Source of the DNA: Calvatia gigantea
Lineage: Eukaryota; Basidiomycota; Agaricomycetes; Agaricales; Lycoperdaceae
Length of the DNA: 64,000 nt
Assembly (NCBI GenBank): GCA_025093985.1
Contig: JACAAK010000003.1
Span: forward strand, 2,976,001-3,040,000
Direction: 5' to 3'
Shown: positions 43,914 to 57,075 of the stretch, piece by piece
Numbering within the stretch: the first letter of the stretch is position 1
How the letters are laid out: each line of letters opens with the position of its first letter
The notes under the pieces: model-generated
The model's database searches: none
The model's input: the letters and a program-made list of their open reading frames with translations, nothing else
Told to the model about the DNA's origin: nothing
Program-made: the position numbers and the translations under genes

Positions 43914-46415
43914 CTATAATAAAGTTCTCCGTCGTTTACCCGCCTGGTTCCACCAGTAGCGAACCAACTGGAGATACACACACAAAACAACGACGGCAAA
44001 GCAGAGCACGATTCCAAAAACGGTGTGGGATGTGTCACTACGAGGAACTTTTACGTTCATAGAAAAGCTTCCTGCACCTGATGTCAGAGACCTTTACAAA
44101 CTAACTATTGATAGCTCACCAATGACTGTCTGGATACAAAGAACGGCGATTGATACGGTGGTAAGGTAGATAAGAGATTTGTCCGTGCCAGATTTAGTGG
44201 TGGCAAACGTAGTTCGCAATTGCGATATGTAAGTCGGGTGCGACTGGCTGAGCATACGCTCATAGTGGTTTAACGAATGTTGTAAGGTGAGTATGTGGTC
44301 TACAACAAAATGAGTCGTACGGGGTTGCAGAGGCGCTACCGGGACGCACCTTGAACATCTCCCATATAGATAGCAATTTCTAGTTCTTCACTCTTCATCC
44401 CGCTACCCAGCCCAGAGGCTCCGGTTTTAAGAAGTCTTTTCCTGATTTGAGTGATAACTTCGGATTTGCTGGCGAGCAACCGATTAAGTGAGGTCACGAG
44501 TCGTCGGGCTCGGGCCATCCGCCTGAGAGTCAGCGTGGTAGCACTAGGAGGGATTTCTAATGTAGTCGACATACGCCTCCACCGTTTATTGAAAAGGCGT
44601 CTGATACGACGAAAGACCAGTGAAAAAGTCCAACGCGGGGCCGCGAACCGAGGGCGCATACTTCCTCCAATGCTGGGAGATTTCTCGCTGAAGGGGAACG
44701 TTTCCGCAACAGGAAGAGGAAACTTCGGAGTCACTTCTTTCCCCTTAGTTCCATTTGGAGAAAAAGAGGCCCTTGGTATCGGGCTCCCCGGAGCGTCTGC
44801 AGGCTCGTCCACCGCTGCCGGAGCAAATACAAGTTCTTCAATTGCCATGACTTCCTTTCCAATCTCCTCCAGATATGGAAAGAACGAGTCCACAATGGAG
44901 TCCAAAATACCATGGGCAATCCATTCTGCAACAGAACGTTATGAAGATCAGCCTCGGAACGAAGTATTACACACCTGATGACATGCTGGCAACTTCCTCA
45001 AGGAGGGTAATACGATTGCGAATACGATCGGTGTGCTCTAAGGTACCATGAGCACTAGTTGACCACAGCGGGAGACGCACGAACCTGCGATATCATTGTG
45101 GTGAAACTGCAAAAATGTGAGCAGCGGGTGGAGATTGAATAGGAGGTACATACGCAACATATTCCCTCGCTAAAGACAACCAGATAGACATTGGATTCCC
45201 CCAGAGTTCCCTCGCCCTGACTTGTGGTAGGGTCCCAGTGCTCATTCAGCTTCTGTAATTGCCGCTGGGACTTTTCGCGACCTTCGCGAGTTTCAATTGC
45301 CCGAAAAGAAATAAAATAATATCCAAGCTTTGGAAATAAATCAAGTTTCTCTCTCGGATCTTGTTGAAGAATGTCTTCTAAGGTAAGCGGATGAAGGTGC
45401 AACAACTGTCCCCCTGTATTAGTATGAAGACGTGGTGGTTTGAATGGGCATAAAGTACCTTCCCAATCGCTCTCAGATCTTCCCACGTCGGAGAAGCAAC
45501 ATCCAAAAACCATGCCCTGGGACTCTTGCTTGGCTCGGCGAATTGCATATGACGTCTGGCGTTAGCCACACGTTCCCGGTTTTTTCCCTTTCCTCCTCTG
45601 CGTGGAGAGGGTCTGTTAGGTGATTGTTCATGATTGTTCAGGGAACCAGAAGGCGTGGAGTGTCTGAGTGGTCTGGAGATAGAATATTGGGAAGGGCGGA
45701 GTGCTCCAACGTAAGTTCTATCAAGATGGCGCTGAGCCCTCGTTGCCCTTTTGAGAGCAGCACCCAATCGAACAAGGATCAGAGAAAGTGACGACGTCTG
45801 TATTACACTCCTCGAGTTTTGATCATCGCCTGAATCCCTCAAAACTCGCCTGGAGGAATGGCCAGACCCCAGGGATGGGGGGAGATACAAGATAAATTGA
45901 CGGGGGATCTGCCTAGATTCCTCAAGCGCCTTCATCCGTGTGATGCGCGCGGTGATATCCCTCTCGGAAGTGACTGTGCGTAGGCTGCTTATACTCGATC
46001 TCAGCCTGCTACGTCGAGTCAGGGAAGGACGAGATAAGGTAAGCTTTGAGGACTTCGAGAAAGAGGACGAAGAGGATGAAGAGCTTAATGACGACGATCT
46101 TCCTCGCGCTCCCCTCGCCCATCTTGTTATGGCCTGTTCGACCACCGAGGCTAGGGCACCAAGTCGACCTCCGGCAAGAAATGAGCCCGAAGAGGAAGAG
46201 GACGACAATGAGGACGAAGAAGAGGAAGACCGGGCACTCGTAGGGGATGAAGGGGAAACGGAAGGAGGTCGTTCTCCTCTGTAAATATCGTCATCGTCGC
46301 TCGTTTTATTGCCATCATCATTGGGGTAGTCTATGGGGCGGACAGCCTGGAGAGGCGTCAGGGTGGGACGTCTGCGGTTAGTGGATGAAGTCCGCTGGAA
46401 CTGTTCTGAACTCAT
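43914..46415 (-). CDS. CorA/Mnr2-type magnesium transporter-like protein
   Basis: Two-helix CorA family channel, probably vacuolar or plasma membrane. Exons: 45459-46415, 45154-45405, 45085-45106, 44975-45037, 44350-44925, 44120-44299 and 43914-44077, 737 residues. A long Ser/Arg-rich cytosolic N-terminus with poly-Ser runs leads to FLDVASPTWEDLRAIGK, LLHLHPLTLEDILQQDPREK and KLGYYFISFRAIE. GILDSIVDSFFPYLEEIGK and the CorA stalk helix follow. Helix 1 is SLIYLTTVSIAVLCIQTVIG and helix 2 TVFGIVLCFAVVVLCVYLQL. The selectivity tripeptide that is GMN in CorA reads SMN here (44055-44063, in GSFSMNVKVP). A basic tail ends the protein. Start 46415 is chosen because the upstream frame has no support. 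Confidence 0.88.
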
Positions 46416-46595
46416 GGCCAGAGGGCTCTGCAGTAGCGAGGATCGAGGGCTGCACTGGGCAGGAGGTCCATGGAATGGAGGCAAGGGAAAACAACGTAGT
46501 TGGCGCAGCCAAAAATAGGGTGCATGAAATTCGAACAGCCTGATTGGCTTGGCATCACTCTTTCCAAAAATAACATGTATTTCTCTATTCATTTT

Positions 46596-48074
46596 CTATC
46601 CAGCTCTCCGTCGTTTTCGTGCGCTGGGATCATCACCAGCTGCACCTCGTTTTCGTATATCTCCTTCCCCAAGCCCGCCTTTTGCGAATGGCCGCGATTT
46701 CTTCTCCTTCTGGCTGATCTTCTTCTGCCTCTTTTCAATCGCCTTCTTCACAGCCCCCCTGCCTCCTTGCGCAGCAAGAGCCTCATACCTCGCGTGAACA
46801 ACTAGCTCTCGTTTCTCCGCTGTAATTCATTAACATCAGCGAGAACACTCTGCGTTTAAGGACCTTCACTTACACTTTTTGAGATACCAGTTGCCCTTTC
46901 CTTGCTTCCGCTTCTCCTTTTCGCTCTTCGAGACCTTCTCTAGTGCCTCTCGCTGTATCTTGTCCGCGCGTTCTCTATTTACAATGCTCTCCGCTCTCTT
47001 CACTGCCAACTCCAGTCGTTGTACCTCTACTTCATAATCGTGCCGAAGATGTCGAGGTGCATTATCCAGCATCTTCCTCGCCCTTTTGAGGTTATCCCGT
47101 AATGTGTTCAGCTCTTTGTTATGAATCTCTGCAAGGAACCCATAGTTATGCTGGTACTTATCAGCCTTGAACTCCCCTGCGACAGACAAGAATCGTGGAT
47201 CTCTCGGCTCCTTGTTTTGTGTTAGCCTTAGGTCAAAGCTGACAGACAGCTCACTTACAATCTTCTTGGCCTCTACGACCTGTCGCAGTCGTGTCACAGG
47301 TTTCTTAGACGTTACTTCTGTCGGCCTGCAGATTAATCAATATAATTCACCTTCGATAGAGTAGACAGTACGAACGCATGCTTGCTGGATCGTTTCGCAA
47401 TGTCGTTGCGCGGCGTTGCACTCCACTCCACCCGTTTTCCTTCTGTATTCGTCTGCAGGGTCGGGCTCATGTTATCGCGGCCCGAATCTGCGTCTCCGCT
47501 GGCGTCACTGTCATCTTCAGAGTCGATCACAGTTTCTGCGTGACTGAGAGCATATTGGGCTTTTCGCAGTGCCCCAAAAGGAAATCCCGAAAGGTCTAGA
47601 AGAAGAATAAGCCAGGAGTAGAACAACCCATCATAGTCAACGCACTGTTTTGCAATTTCTCCTGAGTAAAGCAAAATCGTCAGCGGTTTACCACGAAATG
47701 CAGATACGAGGAAGTACCAACTGCGACGGACCACCCCCAGGCTCCTCGTCCCCGTCACCCCCACCACCCCCAACTTTTAGCTCGTCAAGTTGGTCTTCAT
47801 CAAGCCATTGTGATACGCGCGGGGCATCTGCGTCGCCACCTTCCTCGTCATCGTCTACATCCTGGTACTGGTCATCACTATCAACGTGCACCCTTGCCGC
47901 GATTCCTTCGTCGAAGGATTGCTCTTCGCCCTCAGTGTGAACATTAGCGGCCAGACGTCTTGCTTTCATCTGCAAGGGACCGCCCAGTGGTCCGAAACTC
48001 GTGTGGGGATTTCGAGGTAACGCCGCCTTTCTGTGAGGTTGTGCATGGTGACTTGGACGTGGCCGTCGAGGCAT
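46596..48074 (-). CDS. RRP36: rRNA biogenesis protein RRP36
   Basis: Early 18S rRNA processing factor of the 90S pre-ribosome. Exons: 47718-48074, 47628-47661, 47376-47595, 47259-47325, 46874-47210 and 46596-46819, 412 residues. The N-terminus is basic, then acidic and Gly-rich. [14 protein letters not shown] gives the conserved entry. [20 protein letters not shown] and [20 protein letters not shown] are the family core. A long charged helix follows, then [20 protein letters not shown] and a basic end ARKRRRAG. Start at 48074 ([12 protein letters not shown]). Confidence 0.95.
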
Positions 48075-48203
48075 GATATGAGTTTGTCGCGATCTGTCGT
48101 TCGAAAATTCCCAAATTGCAATGCGTCACGTTTCTTTTTCAGGATTGGAATTCCCACCTTTGGATAGTATCAATATCATTACATTCACCGACTGGTCTAC
48201 ATG

Positions 48204-51200
48204 CTACACACCGTCACTGGAGGTGGTATACAAGGGTACATATTTCCCGCTCTTATCAAGGACAACATCCACAGCCAAACCACTAGTTGACTCAGGGCCT
48301 CTCCAAATGGGCGTCAAACCAAACCATGCCCCAAGTTTGGACAGCCAAGTCCTGTGCCCATTTCCCCTCCGGAGAGGATCAGTTAAGATCCCCTCCCATC
48401 TATATACTGGTCGGGTTCTTATCCACGAGATATCATGGTCAGTTCCCGCTCCTGTTCCCAGAGTCGAGGAGGCTGCACGGGTCGCGATATCGACCTCGTT
48501 CATGTCTAGTTCTTTTGAACCATGGCCAAGGTGGAACATGACGGACTGCACGACATTCTTAGTCGGATATTTTCTATTTTTTGACCTCGTACTTACCTTG
48601 CCACTCGCAGGAGTAAAAACAGTTTCATTCAACCGCAGGTAAATCTTGTTCAAGAAGCCATGGTGAATCCAATCGTTCCATTTGGGCTTCTGATTGAAAA
48701 GGCCCCTTTGAGCAAGAAAACTTTCCAAGACAGGTCGAGGGAGAGGAGTATATGCAATCGAGGTAGCGTAGTGTGGGTCGAAGTCCTGGGCGTATTTTGA
48801 AAGAGATGAAATGGTGTCGTGATTCCTCCTCCAAAAATCATCCTCCCAGAAAATTAGCCATTTCCTCACAAACGAAGGCCCAACGACTAACCCAAAATAT
48901 GTACCACCACGCAGTAGTATCACCTTGTGCCGCACTCTGGTATCGTGTAAATGTTTCTTCAAATATGGATTTTTTGTCCTTCAGAAGTTGCCTAACACGA
49001 GGGTCTCGCTCACGCTTGCTCGCAGTACCTGGGTCCCTGCAAGGATGGTCGAAGATATTTACCAAGAAACCATAAGAAAGGACCCGTTCCTTCCATTGAC
49101 TTTCCCTTTGATGAAAGCGCCTGTAGTTGAATATCTTTTCCTCTATCGATTGTGACCGTAATTGGATTTGATCTCGATTCAGTTCCAGGAAACGAGCCAA
49201 CGACGGGGTCAGGTCAAAGTCCTCGGTGAGGCCTATTGCTTTCCCGGATGTCTTGATTCTTCTACTATACTCCAGTTCGATCTCGAAGCCACTTCCGATT
49301 TCAATCCCCTCCCACGTCAATTTCCCCCGTTTTTTGATGCGGAGTCTGCAAAACTTGAAATGGACCGACGTTCGCACCGTGTATCGTCGGTTCCCACAAC
49401 ACCAGAGTGACTGTTGTCCTACTGGCTAAAGAAGGGTAAGACGGGGTCAAGCAGGCAAGGGTAGCGAAACTAACTTCGAAATAATCATAGGGCCATATCA
49501 CAAATTGGTCCTCTAGGGCCCTCAGTGAAATCCTGATATGTTTGCGTTTCTGGATATCTGGATCTGTATTGAGAGCGACATATGTCCCTAAGTCAGCAGC
49601 ATTCCGGAGGACTGCTGTACGTCCACTATCATAACGGATGACCTACACGGCTTTGTGAACAAATTATCAGCAGTTGGAAGAACTCACGTACAAGGGATGG
49701 AGGAAAAGGGATCCACCACGCATTTCCGAAGAAATTATGGGTATTGCTGGCGTCCTGAGGATCCTTCCAATAACAATCTGGCCCAACATGGTATCGCTGT
49801 ATCTCACTTTCCAAATATCGGTACCAACTGCTATCCGGGCCAGATAACAGTCCAACCGCCTTCATATACGTTGAAGTTCCAACTTCACGGAGAATCTAAC
49901 AGAGGGTTGAGCGCCGCCCTCGGACACCATACTGGACATAGGAGACGAACCTTGATGTTTTCAGCGTGTCGTTCTCCCGGAGAACCGGCAAAATTAAGCA
50001 AATATGGCGGATATTCGGAGTCACGGGCCTGAGCATACACCATCGCTTGCTTCTCGGGTACACAAGTTTGGGGATCAGTAAGCAGGAGTGTTGAAATGGC
50101 CTCTTGCCAGATACGCCGTTTTAAATGGACAGACGATGGAGAGGTGTCCAACCTGCAGCATATGTCAATCCTGAAGCTGAAGGAAAGATTTTTGCGCCTA
50201 CTGAGGTGAAAATACGTCGATGCCTACGAACGGAAAGTCATAACCTGGTTAAGGAAAACCGAGCTGACGAACATACTGAAATCAATACGACGCGCGAGTC
50301 CTAAGTATGTTGGTATTAGTATCTTTGAAAACCCACCACAGGTAAGACGCACTCTTGACGAAGCGCTGCAGTATGCCAGTGTTGATCGCAGAGAAATCTT
50401 GGGTAAGTGAACACGAGCTCATTGCCAGTCACGGATTGGACTCACAGAAGCTAAGCCCATACGTTATAATGTAAATACTTTGAAGAAACGCCATCAGGAA
50501 ATGCAATTACAAAAAAAAAGGGGACACCTACCTGTATAAGACATACGTATCGATTACACCCTTTCCTGGTACATTCAATGCGATTAGTAAAGCCGTTGTA
50601 GATGTTGTTACATAATTGAGTCGTGACGTCCATTCGCTAGCATTATTGACAGGATCCAGGAAGGGGGCAAACAAACACTGGGTAATGAAAAATGCAATCG
50701 TGGATATCAATAAGAGGATCTGGCGAACGATGGGGATCATGGTCCGTGAAAGAGAGCGAAATAAACAGTTGTCCGAGTCAATCACCGCAATGACAATCAA
50801 GGTGCTGAGCTTAGCGAAAAGGTAAGTGGATTCATAAGTTCCCCAGCCACGACGAAACGCTGGAAGCAGGCAAGCATTAGCCGTGTTTAAAGCCTATGTT
50901 AAAGTGCATACCGCTGTAGAGAAATGCAAACGGATTCCTGTCCCGTGAAAGCAGTCGATGGTATTCACTATCCATGTCCCAAGTCCGTCTTGGGCGTCCA
51001 ATTTCGGTAAAGGCATCGACTTTTGGGACCGACTGTTGAATAACACGCCGCAAAAGGACCGGATACCAAATGGTTAACTGGTATGATGTCAGAAACCAGA
51101 AACACTGAGATTGCCAAAAATTTGATTACTTACGAAACCAAAGACAAGAACAGAAAGAATGACGACGACAGGCGCATAGTTGATTTCGTTTCGCTTCATC

Positions 51201-52615
51201 GTAGTAGTCCAACAAAAATCCAGAGGGTCTTTAAACTCATTGGACGGTCCCAGAAGAGGAACGTCGGGGGGTGAAGAGGTAGCATTGACGTATGGATTCG
51301 GCACAACCCACAAATCTTGCGACCACACGAGAACGTGGACAGCCATAGTGCTCATTGGCAAGTAAATGACTGTCAGTAAAAAGGTAACGATCACAAGACC
51401 CCACCGGCTACCGTCTGGTTCAGTTTCTTGAAGGCCTTCGATTGTATTGTATCGATCGCAGCGAATTCTAGCTCGATAGAAATAGTAGAATAACCCAAAT
51501 GCCATGGCCATGAAGATGAGTAGAAAAATCAACGATTGGGTAAGGATGGAGGCGAAATTCAGAGCAAGAACATTTGGGCTAAGCTGTCGTCAATTCCATT
51601 CCGTGAAAGCTAGAGCTGGTGCTCATACTCACATAGTGCCCAGAAACAACTTCCTCCATCTATCTTCAAGGTTTCTACCGCTAGCTGGGACTATAGGATG
51701 GGAAGGTTAGAATATGTATGAAATACCGCTAACCTCCCAACTTACCAATGGTGCTCAATATCAATGCAAAAATCTGGAATGTGTTGAAAACGCCTTGCAA
51801 ACTATAGAAAGGCGCCAAAGCACTAGAACCCTGCAGGAACACCGTTGAGGTGATGAAAGGGTACAAAGACGGCACACACGAACCAGAACACCGATTATAA
51901 CGTTGATTACAGCGCCAAGAATTGTTTTCCGGTTTTGCCAAAAGGAGGCTATCTTCGAGTTCGCTTCCAGGTCGTCGAGCGTCTTGTTCAATTTTTCTAG
52001 CTGCTCCATGGGTTTGAACATCGTCGGTTTAGGCTGGCCTGGTGATTGAGGTCGGATGAAGGGTGGTTGAGGAAATTTAGAAAGGTATTCGTCAAGATGG
52101 GAGAGACAAAGGGGAGCTGCTTTGCGCCCAAAGAGGGTCGTCGCAGGTACTGGTGTGTGTCTAGCCCCATTGAGGATCCGGTTGTGCATGGAAGGAGGGT
52201 ACATGTGGTGTACGAGGAGTTCCGTGTCCTCCTCCCCCTGGCGAACATGCCTGGTTCTGACCTTAGCAAATCGAGTATGCCCGAGCTGTGACCATCGAAT
52301 GTCATGAGGCGGAGGTGGTACTCCATCTATGTCAGATGAAGAAGGGGTGACGCTGTTGACGGTCGCTGAAGGTAATGTGCCCAAAGGAACAACCTTGAAG
52401 GTCGTCACAGTCGAATCAGGCGTCGCAGGAGAGAATGTCGGGGACGGTGAGTGCCGAGAAGTTGCTCCGCCACGATCCTGTCTGCTACCTCGCTGCCGGT
52501 GCAGGAAGCGAGCAGGACTTGTAACTGGCTCATCAGCTTGAACGCCTGTGTCACTGGAAGGACCCTTGGGCAAGGAGTCGTACAGGCGCACAAGATCCTT
52601 CACTGAAGCTGGCAT
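48204..52615 (-). CDS. Large fungal multipass membrane protein, function unknown
   Basis: I recognise no family. ATG 52615 (MPASVKDLVRLYDSLPKG) starts a Ser/Pro/Thr-rich segment of about 190 residues. About eight membrane segments follow, e.g. ILGAVINVIIGVLGSSALAP, NTFQIFALILSTI, SLIFLLIFMAMAFGLFYYFY, GLVIVTFLLTVIYLPMSTMA, NYAPVVVILSVLVFGF and IVRQILLLISTIAFFITQCL. Roughly 550 soluble residues follow: RIWQEAISTLLLTD, YPPYLLNFAGSPGERHA, VGPDCYWKDPQDASNTHNFF, DQFVIWPYDYFE, LSLAR-like helices, FTRYQSAAQGDTTAWWYIF and WNDWIHHGFLNKIYLRLNE. It ends at 48204 after TTSSDGV. About 14 exons; the joins around 50160-50460 and near 48600 are approximate. Function must come from homology search. Confidence 0.7.
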
Positions 52616-52889
52616 CCTTCCGAGCACATCGGGATAATGTGAAGAGTGCGTAAATGAAAGAAGGTGTCCGTAGTGAAGATATGAGGCCAGTGATGTCAAG
52701 GAAGAGCACGAGAGAACAGTTGTTCCAAATTGGAACACCGTCCCCACTCAGCCAGTCACGGAACCGACATATGCAGTAGCGCAGAAATGCACTGGATGAC
52801 TACATTAAAATTAGATGTAATACATTATATAGGGTAATAAAATAAATAGTTGCATAATATCCAGTGGTACATAGCAGCAGTCAGAGGAG

Positions 52890-55345
52890 TTAACTTGAAG
52901 GAATTGGTGGGCGGGTCTCAGTAACGGGTAGTCCAGCCTTTACAGCAACGTCACCCGTCTTACTTCTTTCAAGCAGGGACTTTCCGCTCTCATAGCTGAT
53001 TCCTGTCTTTTTCTTAACAGTTCGATTAAAAATGCGGCTGACTCTTGACCCAATACCCCAGATCCCTCCATCATGATCTTGTTTCAATTTGGCCGCATAT
53101 GTTTGTGCGCGAGGCGACTCTGGATCGAACTTGTTCACCCAAAGCGCCTTGAATTGCTTCTCGAGGTGTTGGAGTTCGCAGACAAGTTCAGGATGAGCTT
53201 TGATGATAGGTTCCAGGTGTGGGTATGACAATTTCTGCGCAAGGACAGAGGGGTGGATACATTCGTTAGTCTTGCCAAAGGGCTTGGTGGGTATATCTCG
53301 TTTAATGGTACGAGCAAGAGTGAATATACCGGTGCTCGAGCTGTTCATGCACTGCATCAGAGATTTCTAATTGCCGTCATGCACCCCACTCACTCGTGTG
53401 GTTCTTGTTCACCCCATTTCGCCACAGGTTCAAGGTGCTCTTCAAAGTACTTGAGATCCAACGAAAGCATTAACTCGACATTTGCCTGTGCATCTTAAGC
53501 TATTATCTTGTGGGCGACGCCAAAATAAGAAACACCAACCGCCATCCAATACAAGGTGATATCAGAGAGGTCGTGGTTTTGATATCCCCCACCAATCTAA
53601 TTTAAGTGAGTTGTCGTGTGGTACTTAGCAATGGCTCAGGGCTTACGTCTGTGTGACAACCTGTTTCTGAAACGTCAGAGAGTATAGCGAGTTTGGATGA
53701 AGAGATGTCCCCACCTGCAAACCAACACTGGTTTACCGTGTCACGATCAATAACCTTCCCAAATGGAGAATGCGTACAACTCTTACTTGTTTCAAAACTT
53801 GCCCCTTTTTGCGCCCCGCCTCAGTTTGCACAAACTTATTGCAGTTCTGACGTCCATATTAGCCATAGTATGTATCAAGGCAATGTGAGCGCCTCTCACA
53901 AAGTCCTTTCTCCGTTCGTCCAGGGCAAGAGCTTGGAATGCATACTGGACATGAGGCCCAAGTACTCCGGGGTCGTTGAAACCAAATAGCTTGTTTTTGG
54001 GATTTTTGAAGACGAACTCATCTGGAAGGCCAAGAGCTCCGACGGTATCCCATACACCAACACATCTATATGAACGGCATAAGAAAAGATATTTCGCAAA
54101 GTAGAAAATCCTTACTTGATCGAGAAACCATCCTTATCGATATCAACACGTTGCCTCCCTTTTGAGTTGGGGTCCAACCAAGGGGCCAGGTTTGAATCAA
54201 TTAGACTACGATCTGTTTTTAAGGGTCTGAGTGGGACACTTGCGCCATACAAGGACCAGAACAAACCCTTAGAGTCATTTATTGACCCCCGCCGCTGGAA
54301 ATTAAAAAATATGCCAGCGAAATAGTCCATGTCCTGTCGGTCAAGGATTCCGATTTCACCCTTAGAAAAATGGAGTCGCGTCAATCAAGAAACCGATACG
54401 TATGATAGAAAGACACATACAATAAACATGGCCACCATTCGGGCAGTATACGCGCCCTAGGACCAACTCAACAAACGAAATGAATGATTCCTAACAATGA
54501 TGCCGTACCCTGGAAAACCCAAAAAGGTAGATCTGGGATATGTTCTTAAGTCATGGAATCAAAGGTGAAAATGGTTCTACTTACTTCGTCTCCCGGGCAA
54601 TAATTACTATTACAGACGGTCAATCCACACGATCGCGATGAGAAGGCACCCCGATACATACTGAGCAATGAAAGCATAGGCCTCTTCAACCTTTTCGGCT
54701 GTTATTAAACATTGAATATTAAAGGGTTAAAGAAGCAAGGTGACGATCAAAGATGTGTATTCACCTAAAGAAGAACCAGTGGCACCTAAAGATCGATCAT
54801 AATTTGCGGTGTCAACTGGCCAATGAATATCCAGATAGAGTAGGAGTACCTTCGACGTATTCCGACCAAGGGTTTTTCTCTGTGCCAATTCCTGACTGAT
54901 AGAACACGATTTGCTGCATAGACAATTTGTTATTTGTATTAAATTCATCGAGATAGAGGTCTGAGGTAACACGTCTTGAATCTTCGTGATTGATAGCTCT
55001 TGCTAAACGCTGGACTCGGAAGGGGACGTGTTAATGAGAGATAGTATCCCAGTGGTAGGACTCACAAGAACGTTCGTGAATTTGGAACGGTCCTCCGAGA
55101 TTCCATCTTGCCATGTGCTGGTTGAACGAAAATGTCATTATACTGACGCCCATATCAGCTATTCCGCACACTCACCCGTCACAACACACAATTATTCTCT
55201 TCTTCACATGGGGCCGTGATATCCCGGACGTTGGGTCTGTTGGCAGACGGCGCGGCGACTTACTGGAACTGCTGCGCGACAACGATGATGGTGGCCTTGA
55301 CATATGTGTCGACGTGGGTTGTAGTGGGGTTTCGTGTGGGGACAT
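52890..55345 (-). CDS. DUF2235 alpha/beta hydrolase (Tle1-like lipase fold)
   Basis: Uncharacterised fungal hydrolase of the DUF2235 family, whose bacterial members include T6SS phospholipases. ATG 55345 opens a Ser/Pro-rich N-terminus. Then come RIIVCCDGTWQDGI, LARAINHEDSRR, IVFYQSGIGTEKNPWSEYVE and EEAYAFIAHNYCPGDE. IYLFGFSRGAYTARMVAMFI holds the nucleophile Ser. CVGVWDTVGALGLPDEFVF, HVQYAFQALALDERRKDF, CWFAETGCHTDIGGGYQNHD and TGIFTLARTIKRDIPTK follow. The C-terminus ends VTETRPPIPSS at 52890. About 15 small exons. Near 54910-54960 one join is ambiguous: an internal 57-base segment may be exon or intron. No signal peptide or transmembrane helix is evident. Confidence 0.86.
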
Positions 55346-55709
55346 TGCTTCTCAGTGGCATTCAACAGTGTAACTTTTATATACATATCAATGTATTCCT
55401 TCCGTTGCGTCGGACATCAATGTTCGCCGAGATGTGTTGGCCAAGGAATGATTCATGTGTGGTGCACCGCTGCTCATGAATGTGATACTGATAAACATAA
55501 CACCAAACACCTCGAATCTCATACAACTAACAATACGCGTCCTCCGAGCAACCAGGAAGCCAAGAGGCGCAAAAGCAAACACAGCCAATAAAAATGCGCA
55601 AAGATACACATGCCGTGGTACTAAATGGGGGATCCTGTCCATATCCTCCATCTGTTGTGACTGATGCCGACAGCGTTTCACTGTCTTAACGTTTACTATC
55701 TGTACCGCT
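55346..55709. other. Intergenic, likely DUF2235 promoter
   Basis: This 364-base gap follows the NUS1 stop. A hydrophobic minus-strand open frame at 55388-55681 has no family resemblance and is not called. Confidence 0.35.
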
Positions 55710-56875
55710 TTACTTCCCGAATCGCATCTCTGCCGCAGAAAACTCGTCCAAAGCGTTTCTAAAACTGGCTTCGTCCAGTATTGTTGGGTTCGGAGTGTAC
55801 GTCAGTCGACTTCGTAACCATTGCCGCCATGATCGGGATTGATCCTGATATTGGTTAAGGCTGGGGGCCATTACGGTTTAAGTTTGATTAGCATCGACGG
55901 GAGTGTTTCAACTCACTGTATCTCGGTGAGACGGATGTGCCAAGGAGGGAAACCATGGAGCTCGAGCGGTGTACGATTATATTGCAAGGGATTAATGGGA
56001 TGGACGATCATGAAATCTGGGGATGAGAAACCAGCGTCGCCTTCGGACCTAGATCAGCGAAAATGTCACTGCTAGCCTGTGAGGTGACTAACTCTCTAGT
56101 AGCGAATCCACGGCATCAACTTTCACCGTGAAGGTCGCCTTTTTAGCCCGTTGCCCCGGCTTTCTCGGTTTTTGTTTATGATCGAGAAAGAGTGACCGGG
56201 CCAGGTTTGCTATTGCTGTTTTCGACGACTTCGAAGAAAGCAGACACAATGTGACAGGTATGCTACCTGGAAATACAGTTAACCTTGAAACACGGCGGGA
56301 CATCTGGCCATAATTACCTGTTGGCGAGGCCTTATCTCTTTCACTGTTTTTCTGCAATGACGTTTGGAGGACTGTGGTTTTCGTGATATCGGTGGAGCTG
56401 TGGCATGGAGAAAGTTGCCGCGACTCCGAGTAGACCGACGCAGGGGGTGTAAGAGGTTGATACTCATTTTCGGAATCACTGGAAAGCAGTTCGTAGTCTT
56501 GTCCGAAGATTGTTTCGCGGATTTGTGATTCTAGTTGAAGTATAAACCCTGTTCCGTCGTTAGCTCCAATTCCAGTCTGGTAACTCGGACGTCCGAACCA
56601 TGTTCTTCATAAACTGTCAATTTCGGGATACCGACACACCGACACCATTCCACCGCGTTCAGTAGGCTCTGGAGGATAATCTCTCCCACGACATCAGAAG
56701 GAATATTGGTATCTACGACGAATACAAGCGCGAGGTTTGTCGGCAATCGATGACGAGGGGATTGCAGTGGCTGCGGATGCGGTCGTGTTTGGCGTTTCCA
56801 GAACGAATGAAGGAGGTTAATAAGAGCATAAAGAAAGTGTAGAACACGCAAAACTAGGGCCAGCAGAAGATCCAT
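55710..56875 (-). CDS. NUS1: Dehydrodolichyl diphosphate synthase subunit Nus1
   Basis: ER-bound noncatalytic partner of the cis-prenyltransferase that makes dolichol. ATG 56875 gives MDLLLALVLRVLHFLYALIN, a membrane anchor. Then LALVFVVDTNIPSDVVGEII, LNAVEWCRCVGIPKLTVYEE, ESQIRETIFGQDYELL and an acidic/Ser-rich insert. IPVTLCLLSSKSSKTAIANL and SSPDFMIVHPINP follow, and LHGFPPWHIRLTEIQ, the most conserved stretch. The last exon ends EMRFGK, retaining the R-x-G motif that Nus1 contributes to the active site. Four introns; the first (about 68 bases, ending at 56531) is inferred by phase. Confidence 0.93.
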
Positions 56876-57075
56876 TCTAAGGATAGCTAAGGCCAATAGC
56901 TTTCGGTCGTTGGAGGACGTTCAGTATACAAGGTGTCGACGTGGACAATTTGTTCACTTCGCGTCGCTAATTATGGAAGAACTATTGATTTCACGTGGCG
57001 ACAGTTTGTTGACGTCATTGTGAGCGATGAACACAATCCAGAAAATCCATTCAAAAGGTAGCAGAAAGTCCCTAT

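Noticed and set aside
45940..46284. Acidic plus-strand open frame (Glu/Asp-rich)
   Set aside because: Antisense shadow of the poly-Ser/Arg region of the CorA-like gene; it has no exon structure or family.
55388..55681. Hydrophobic minus-strand open frame
   Set aside because: No family resemblance and located in the DUF2235 upstream region; not enough to call a gene.
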